Of a DNA stretch of 64,000 bases, positions 56,792 through 64,000 are shown one piece after another. The notes under the pieces are model-generated. The model did no database searches. It worked only from the letters and a program-made list of their open reading frames with translations, and had not been told where the DNA came from. The position numbers and the translations under genes were made by a program. Positions within the stretch are counted from its first letter, which is position 1, and each line of letters begins with the position of its first letter. Source of the stretch: Ustulina deusta (lineage: Eukaryota > Ascomycota > Sordariomycetes > Xylariales > Xylariaceae); assembly GCA_023159155.1 (NCBI GenBank), contig JAJNNX010000002.1, positions 1,054,001 to 1,118,000 of the forward strand, given 5' to 3'.

Positions 56792-59700
56792 TCAAGACCG
56801 TCTTGACCTCGAGGAGCTAGGGCTAGGCTTCGTAGGATCGCTCACAACCTCGGCTGTACTTGCTAAGAAATCAACGCTTTGGCTCGGCTCAGTTTTACTA
56901 ATATTGCGCTGATGGACGTGACCAAAGCTTGCTGGTCGTTCATCCGCGCATTCAAGACTGGACTCAATTGATGTCGAATGACTAAGGCCTTCAGTCGAAA
57001 GGCGTTCCTGCGAGTTGCTTCGATCAAATGGTAATCTGGCTGATACCGTTAAATGCGACTGTGATTCCCTAGGGGTAGGACTCGACTGAGGGTCTGATGT
57101 CAACTGCTCGCCCGAGGCTGTAATTTTGAGCATTTGTTCAGTAGTAGAATTTCGTTTCGAACTCTTTCTTGGTACTTGCGGAATCTTTGGCACTTCAGGA
57201 TTCTCGCCCGACGGTGATTTGACGGTCTTCTGTGACGGATGCCTGCTAGCTTTGGATTGTACTCGACTTGGAATATGGAAAGATTCGCCGGCATCCAGAT
57301 CTGGTAGCAAAGGAGGATCTTTCGATAATTTCGAAGTCCCAATCTCCAACTCTTCATCTGATTCCGGCTCGCTAACGTCATTTAACAACTTGCCACCAGC
57401 GCTGTCGCCTCGAGCATGCCCAGTCTTTTTCGATCTTGAAATGTCTTCATCATCATCGCTTTCGATGGGCCCGTTACGCAATACACCAAGCGCAACGGGT
57501 ATCCCTTCAGGTGGTGGGTCGTCACTGAAATCACCACCTCTCGCCTTCATTGCAGATGGCATTCTTGAGCTCCGGACAACTTCGAAACCTTTACCCTTTT
57601 CCTTCGTTTTGCCCCCAAATAATCGCATTAGCCATCCCGTCGCAGTCGCAACCGGACTTGTGGGATCTGCTGGACCGGTACCCAACTTGCGCCCTAGACC
57701 GTCTGAGTTAAGAGCGGGTCCTCGGACGCCATAGTAGAAATCAACCTCACGAGTTGAGTAATCTATGCGAGGTGCAAAGACTGGTGCAAAAGGTGCAGAG
57801 TTTACTCTCTCAGATAGGTCACCCTCAGTATCCCCGCCTACTTGGCTTAAACGCTGGTTCGCAAGATCAATACTACCGAGCGAACCTCGAGCTCGGTGTA
57901 GTGATGATGATCCAGCTTCCTCAATGGTTCCGCGACGAGCACGCGGTGGGCGGTAATATGGATCCGCACTGGGCTGCGGGCGAGTCGCTTGGCCTGGGGA
58001 CGGCAGGAAAGAGAAAGTACTAGCTTCTCTAGGTGTCGTCGCTGCGAATGTGCTACTCCCCATGGGGTTGGAATATGCGTCCACGCTATATGTGTCCATC
58101 GCACTAGAATTTCTCCTAGGGTTCATCATAATACCCATACTACCCGCGGATTCACTTCGTACACGACCGTAACCCCTCTTTGATGCATTTTCTGCAGCGT
58201 CCAGCATAGCAGTACTGCTGAGTTGACTCAGTCTCGACGGGCCGCTTGTTCGATCAACACGTCTTGATAGCTGACGAGCACCAAAAATCTTTGACAGTCC
58301 ACCTCTGGTTTGTCCACGTATGTCATCACCTCCAGCGCCGCATAGCCGGGCAATAACCTCAACAATAGTTTGTAAAGCATTCAAAAAGAAGCCGAAAAGG
58401 AGTACGGCACCATGTATTACTAGAATTGCGTAGCCAATCCATCCTTTGGGGCCATCTGTAAGCCCCAGTGAGGGAGTGAACGCGACCATCATAATGATGG
58501 AAATAAAGCGAAGCGCTGAGAAGCCTAAATGGTAGGCGTTCATGGAAGTTGATGAGTGGAACGGGCGGAATGCTTGTAATGTGAGTATTTGGATGACTTC
58601 GCAGACGGCGAGGATGACGATCTGGGCCGTCCCAGAAGGCTGTACAGCGCCGATAGCTATACCACGTACGATGGTGAGGATCACTGGGATCAGAGCAAAA
58701 CCTGATGCCTCATCCGAGTAGGTGTTGTATAGTGGTCCGTACACAAGAACAGTGGGCAAATCGTCAAACAAGTGCGCTCGTGGTTTCGTGGTGGCAATTA
58801 GACGCATGAGCCAAACAGCAAAGCCAATAATCAATGCCAACGTCACCACAGCCAGAGCTACTAGGTAGCCGGGGGTTCGTGTTGCAACGACAAGCTGAAA
58901 AGCTGAGAGAGCAACAGTTGGTAGGAGGAAGTAACTAAAGACAATTCGAATGACGTTACCCAATGAGAACGGAATATTCTTTGATCGGAGGTCTTCCTCT
59001 GAGTCATGATTAATACGGCGCCATAACCACCGGATTAGAAAGCCAGCTTGGGTCAAGAACAGAACTGCTGCAATGATGACCAGTAGCCATACTATCATGC
59101 CAACCCATATATCTTCAACTTCCCCCAGGCCATCAAGCTGCGCTGTGCGCTCCAGGCCGTACGAACCTGGGGCAAAGTAGACGCCATCAACAACACTCTG
59201 CCAAGGTCCCGCATTGGATACGAACCGTTCACTAAACATCAGAACGGACCATGATGCCTGGCTAACTGCTGGCTGGTAGAAGCCTGGGTATTCCAGAGAG
59301 AGACTTCCTGTCAAAACAATGAACTGAATATAGTTGAGGCAGTCGCCAAACCCAGGAGTAACCAGCCGCAAAAGGTCCGGGTCTCTGCCATAGTTCGACG
59401 TCCAGTGGAAAACATCACTTGTACCCCAAGGACTGAAGATTGCAGCAAAGATCGTAGCCAAGCCAACAATTACTAGGATTATTAGGGGTAAGAATTCCAG
59501 AAACCCAGCTATGCTTCCCAAAGTAGGCGTTACTGTTGCGGACACGCAACCAATTGTAGTAGCGTACTGGTCACCGTATCGGATAATGATGGTGGGAGAA
59601 AATGAAGCGAACGCGTACGACGAGTCAAAGTTTTTGGACAGGTTGAATGAAGGCAAGCTATTGGGGTCTGCAGTTATGTTGCTATGCAAGTTAGCAGGGT

Positions 59701-60290
59701 GAGTGTACTTAGATATACGGCCCGTATGTGTGAACAGGGCAGCCAAGTGGGACCTACATTGGTTTTTCACTGAAGACTGGGCCGAGAGGACATGATCCAT
59801 GAAGCAGGCTTTGACAAAAATAGGCATCGTTGGAGTACGGACGATAGGTCAGGACGTCAATGGTAGAGTGAAGCGTAGTGGCATTGTATACTGACAAACC
59901 ATGCTCTATGGTATTCTGTATCTTGCCGCTGAGCGCTGCTTGGGAATCCGGATTGTCCCATTCGGGGTCTCCTGGCGGCGGCAGAGTGGCGTCTCCCACT
60001 CTTCCTGTGACATTGCCCCATACCGTGATCAACAAGTTGTGATTCTCCCCTTGGGCCTCGAAGACAGCGTCGACGGCCACTGGTATAAACTGGAGCTGGA
60101 CACTTTCTCGTGGGATATTCAGATTAGTAGATATATAGTTGTCGCTCAGGCAGTTCTCCCACGAAACGTTAACGGCCGACACGACGGGGATGGCGGAGCA
60201 AGCCAGCAGAAGCAGCGTCACGCGAAGACCTCGGGGAAGACCTGGGGCGCTCGCACCGCGGACAAGCGGGCGTTGTGATCGACTCGGCAT
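56792..60290 (-). CDS. TRP-like membrane protein with N-terminal ML-like domain (spray/FLC family)
   Basis: Exons are 60290-59758 and 59681-56792, giving 1140 aa; the 76-nt intron (GTAGGT, branch CTAAC, CATAG) joins FSEKP to INITADPNSLPSF. The ATG at 60290 is used; an upstream in-frame TTG is not. A signal peptide (VTLLLLACSAIPVVSA) precedes the ML-like lipid-binding domain with its paired cysteines (NCLSDNY ... FCQSLLHGSCPLGP). The TRP region holds about nine helices between residues 250 and 650, including FLPLIILVIVGLATIFAAIF, GFGDCLNYIQFIVLTGSLS, SYFLLPTVALSAFQLVVA and IVILAVCEVIQILTL. The last 480 residues are a Ser-rich, disordered cytosolic tail. The family includes Neurospora spray and yeast FLC proteins, which affect calcium balance, FAD transport and cell-wall growth. 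Intact. Confidence 0.9.
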
Positions 60291-63169
60291 AATTGAACAG
60301 GGGTATGACAATGCTCGCGGCTCTCGGAACCGGTCCTCTCATGGTGTTGTCGGGTTGGGTACCGTGTCGGGCAACGGGGAAGGTGATCGTAGACGCAATC
60401 AGCCCTGAGAGAAGCGAAGAGGAGCGGCGGCGGCGGCGGCGGCGACCATTACGCCCGCATCATCTTGGAAGCTGATTTCGAGTCTCGAGCGAATGCAACT
60501 GATTCGAAGCACCGGCAATTGGGTTTGGTCAAGGAGAATGCGTCTTCCAGCTGCCGCTAGCCTTGGAGAGCGTTAGACAAGCTGACGCGAAGTGTGATTA
60601 TTTTTTGGAGAAAGGGGATTTGATGTAAGAGAGGTTGAGCATGACGATAAACCGGGTCCTGTTTCCTGTTTACCTATTCCTGGCTGTGGCAGTGCTGCTG
60701 GTGCCTCTGAATCGTATAGCTCTGACCTACCGTACACTAGAGTACAGGCAGGTACAAAGAGGGTGATAGATAGGTACTTATAGGTACCTAACTACCTAAA
60801 TAATTATGTAGGTAGACTTTGGACACGCGGTATAATACCTACCAAGGTACATGGTGAGAGATTCCCTGGCTCTGCTAAATCAGCCAGATGTGCACTACAG
60901 TAGTACCTCCTTGGGCTGCCTGTAGATCTAGGTATATACATAGGTACTATTTCTGCCGCCTACCTCTGTACCTATGTACACATATTAAACAATTAAAATA
61001 ACAAACTGTTTATTATTATTGAAACTATCAAGTTATTAAACAAGTAAGTATCTAATAGAAGGACTATATTGGGGTTGTGTTATTAAATTCTCTAAGTTAT
61101 CAGACATGTGGGTACTTTTTTGCTTACACATTGTCCCGGCATACATGTAGGTATTATTAGTACCTACATAAGCTATCTCGGATGCCTAGTGCTTTGTATC
61201 CCGGTTGTGGCTGTACAACCCAAGTCATGTTAGGCATCAGCATTATCATCATGATCGATCGATCTTCTCAGACGTGTAGGTATAACTATATTACATGTGG
61301 TACCTATAAGTACCATAGTGTGTCCATCTGCACATCAGCAGACCACCAGCTACCAGCAACCCTTTGACGAACTTTTACGAAGGCAGAGGTATATAGGTAG
61401 CTAGAGAAATACGATGCCCCCACCTAGATTCGTGGGTAGCGTTATCCCAAACACTGGGAAGATTACCACCACCTACTTGTCTACCAAACTCTCGCTTCCA
61501 CACCATACAAAGAACTCTTGACGGCATCAGGGAATGGGTAGCAACGAAAGACGCCTCTGCTTGACTTGCCCAACTCTGGGCTCTTTAACTAGGACGTCAC
61601 CTCTTGCGCCGCGGGGTCGTAGGGTTAATAACTCCAACCACTAATAACACAGATGCTAAACGCATCTGCGATATGGGCCCATTGTGCTGTCTCACTATGA
61701 TGGAACAGGTTATTATCAATCAAAGTAAATGTTACACTGGGTATTCCACCGTAACGTCGCCTGCATCGTGTCACCTACCTGTTTGTCATTGTCTCAATGT
61801 TGGGTCCCTCCAACTGAGGCAGCTAAGCCAACCTTAGCTAACGAAGCTGAGCTCCAACGGCGTCAAGTTTGTTGTTATTTGTCTCAAACCATATGATAAA
61901 AGAGGTAGGCTCGTCATAATTCCCAAGTAGGACCAAAAAAAAAAAAGCTGACTGTGAGTCCTAGTGGTGTACATTTCGGGCTTTCCCTTGGATTTCGGAG
62001 CTAGCTATGTATGATGCCGTGTAAGTAGGTACAGATTACGTGAAGCCGTACACTAATAATATCTACCTGGTTTGTATGCCGCGAGGACGTTTCCCGAGCA
62101 GGGTCCGAGCACTGAGCCGGTGTCCACGTCTGCAAAGCATTAAGCATTGAGCATTGACAGCATTGCAGCAGCAAGGACGAGGGCCCGGTCCGGGTCTGGC
62201 TTTGTCTGGCGAGATCCGCGTCGCCGAACCAACCACTGCGATGCCTATTGCTTTCCTCCCACTTTTTTTGGTTTCTCTGAAGCCGCAGAGTCCGACCGCC
62301 AATTCAGGACCACAGCTGCACGTCAGTGTTGGGCCGTGATTACTGGCTGCTAGTCTGCGCTCGGTGTTTCTGGGCAGGGTAGAGAAAAAGACGCCCCCTC
62401 CCTCTTAAAGCTTCTGTTTCTCTTCTTTCTTCTTCCCTTCCCATCCTCTCTTCACCTGTACACCTCCCACACGTGTTGCTGAAAAGGGTGGGTGGTGTGT
62501 AAGTCAAGAGGAGGAGAGACGTCAGCTCGCCTGACTCGCCTGCCCGTCAGTGTTTGTGGGGCCAACTCAATACGGCAACGCCCTCTCGCCAGGGCACTTG
62601 GCCAGGCCGGGCTAGCGCCCTCGGAGGTCGGACCCCCTGGCCTACTGGATCTTGGGTCCCTTTTCTCGCTGCCTCCCCGGCAGATCGCAGATCACCATCC
62701 AATTCGACAGCCAAAGCCGACAGAAATTTACCTTATCGTCGACGCCCTCAATCCTCGCCATCATCCATCCCTACGCTACAACCATCCGGTTCCCGTGCAA
62801 CGACAGCATCTGTTTTGCTCTACACCTTTTCTAGCCAAGCTAACCCGCCACGTCCGACACTGACAGACGCCGTCTGACCGATCCACCGTGCTATCTGGGA
62901 AAGAATCGAAGTATGTGTTCAATTCTAGCTGCCTGCCCCCTTTCTCCACAGCTAGCCATCACCACCCAAGCTTTCACAATCAAGCTCTAACTCGGACACC
63001 AGCATTTGCCAGATCCTTCGCATATACTTAATCCGCTCGGTCCTCTGGTCTTCTCGATTCAACCGTCAAGCCAACTTCTCGACTCTCCCAGCCGTATCTC
63101 ATCTCCATCTATTGGACTGCCACGATTCATCTCTCGAGATCCCTTCAGCTACCACAGAAGCCTTCCGCA
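60291..63169. other. long divergent intergenic region, TRP-like gene / PRA1
   Basis: About 2.9 kb. It holds a (CGG)6 run at 60424-60442 in the likely 5' UTR of the TRP-like gene, dense TAGGTACCTA motifs at 60765-60975, an A/T-rich stretch at about 60980-61110, and a C/T-rich tract at about 62395-62460 in the PRA1 promoter. Possible 5' UTR introns of PRA1 at 62900-63005 were not assigned. No gene was recognised. Confidence 0.5.
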
Positions 63170-63700
63170 ATGTCTCGTATGCAGATCCCTCTTGACGTTA
63201 TCACGTCTCGTCTCAACATAGCCGATCGCTTCGCTGGATTTCGCAACACGTCGCTCTCCAGCCGCTTTGCCAATATGAGGCCCATCGGCGAGTTTCTCGA
63301 CCTCAAGCGCCTTTCCAAACCCGCCAACTTCGGCGAAGTTCAGTCACGTGTCAGTTACAACTTATCGACCTTTTCGAGCAACTACGCCGTCGTTTTTGTT
63401 CTCCTCAGCATCTATGCACTGATCACGAACCCACTGTTGCTATTCGACATCATTCTCCTCGCTGGTGGTCTGTGGTTGTTGGGCCGGCTTAATGGACAGG
63501 ACCTGACCCTTGGCACCTTTACGGCAACCACGTCCCAGTTGTACACCGGTCTTCTCTGCACCTGCGGTTTTCTCTTTCTCATTGCTTCACCTTTCTCCAC
63601 TGTCCTCTGGTTGATTGGTGCGAGCGGCGTCGTCATTCTTGGCCACGCTGCTCTGTTGGACAAGCCTATCGATGAGGCTTTTTCAGGGGAGGCGGTCTAG
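63170..63700 (+). CDS. PRA1/Yip3 family prenylated Rab acceptor
   Basis: A single exon of 176 aa, the usual family length. The N-terminal helix (PLDVITSRLNIADRFAGFRN) and the conserved RPIGEFLDLKRLSKPANFGEVQSRVSYNLSTFSSNY precede two hydrophobic hairpins (VVFVLLSIYALITNPLLLFDI, then ILLAGGLWLLGRL; and LLCTCGFLFLIASPFSTVLWLIGASGVVILGHAALL). The C-terminus ends in the acidic DKPIDEAFSGEAV typical of the family. PRA1 proteins work in ER-Golgi membranes with Rab GTPases and in vesicle formation. Confidence 0.92.
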   Translation: MSRMQIPLDVITSRLNIADRFAGFRNTSLSSRFANMRPIGEFLDLKRLSKPANFGEVQSRVSYNLSTFSSNYAVVFVLLSIYALITNPLLLFDIILLAGGLWLLGRLNGQDLTLGTFTATTSQLYTGLLCTCGFLFLIASPFSTVLWLIGASGVVILGHAALLDKPIDEAFSGEAV

Positions 63701-64000
63701 GTGGTCGGCCGCAAGCTCCCGAATTTACGCCCTCGTGGGCAAGACCATCCGGGCGTAGACAGGGGAGGTATGTCGCGCCTGAAGACGACTTTTGGGATAG
63801 GCGTAGGGTCGTCGAGGAATTGGACAGTGATGATGCGGATATGCAAGGCACTAGGTTAGCAATTACAGTGCGTAATAGACGGCATACCAGTGATGAACTT
63901 CGATTCACGGGTATAGATATGGGTAGCGGTCGCTCGCGGAACAAATATGCCTATCAACCTTCGGACGACGACAACGATTCATCGGAGATTGACTCCCAAG
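63676..64000 (+). CDS. unidentified open frame running off the right edge (partial)
   Basis: A frame different from PRA1 is open from just after the TGA at 63673 to the window end, about 108 codons. It has coding-like, hydrophilic content: GGRPQAPEFTPSWARPSGRR, APEDDFWDRRRVVEELDSDDAD and YAYQPSDDDNDSSEIDSQ. No ATG occurs before 63841. A good acceptor, TTTTTCAG ending at 63686, lies inside the PRA1 tail, so this may be an exon of another transcript overlapping the PRA1 3' end. Translation could also begin at the ATG at 63841. The family is not recognised. Confidence 0.4.

Overview
The window is nuclear DNA from a filamentous ascomycete (Pezizomycotina), most likely a Sordariomycete. The genes carry short introns of about 50-110 nt (one of 219 nt), mostly with GTRNGN donors, CTRAY branch sites and YAG acceptors. 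The gene content is typical of such fungi: a HET-domain gene, Zn2Cys6 regulators, a GH18-CBM1 chitinase, a GH15-CBM20 glucoamylase, a GT15/KTR mannosyltransferase, a spray-like TRP protein and an NLR relic. No species can be assigned. Coordinates and splice sites were read by eye, using frame continuity and remembered family consensus.

Layout, left to right: a FAD-linked oxidase cut by the left edge (-); a broken fragment of a sterol-regulator-type transcription factor (+); a secreted amidohydrolase (+); chitinase (+); HET protein (-); RNA polymerase III subunit Rpc5/Rpc37 (+); PAT1 decapping activator (-); a ZZ-zinc-finger pseudogene (-); KTR mannosyltransferase (+); mitochondrial ribosomal protein uS12 (-), divergent from a mitochondrial acyl-CoA dehydrogenase (+); glucoamylase (-), divergent from a KE4-like ZIP zinc transporter (+); an arrestin-like protein (+); a proline-rich transglutaminase-like protein (+); an MFS transporter with a long C-terminal tail (-), divergent from a Zn2Cys6 transcription factor (+); tRNA-Val(AAC) (+); a 2-oxoglutarate/Fe(II) oxygenase (+); a decayed NACHT-type NLR relic (-); a TRP-like membrane protein (-); a PRA1/Yip3 protein (+); and an unidentified open frame running off the right edge.

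The housekeeping genes (PAT1, Rpc37, uS12m, ACAD, PRA1, KTR, TRP) look intact. The accessory fraction is partly decayed: three pseudogenes (1.4-2.3 kb, 18.3-19.8 kb, 52.9-55.6 kb) hold premature stops that can be explained by C-to-T change in a CpA context, the change made by repeat-induced point mutation. The chitinase and glucoamylase suggest polymer degradation (chitin, starch). The HET gene and the NLR relic belong to classes linked to allorecognition and programmed cell death.

The points most worth a second look are: the hidden NLR relic, with recognisable Walker A and Walker B motifs and a tRNA-like insertion; the ZZ pseudogene, whose three introns interrupt three tandem zinc-finger units at the same codon; an eight-run G-quadruplex repeat upstream of PAT1; and the 273-residue tail on the MFS transporter. 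Intergenic DNA is rich in TACCTA/TAGGTA clusters and holds no other gene I can support.
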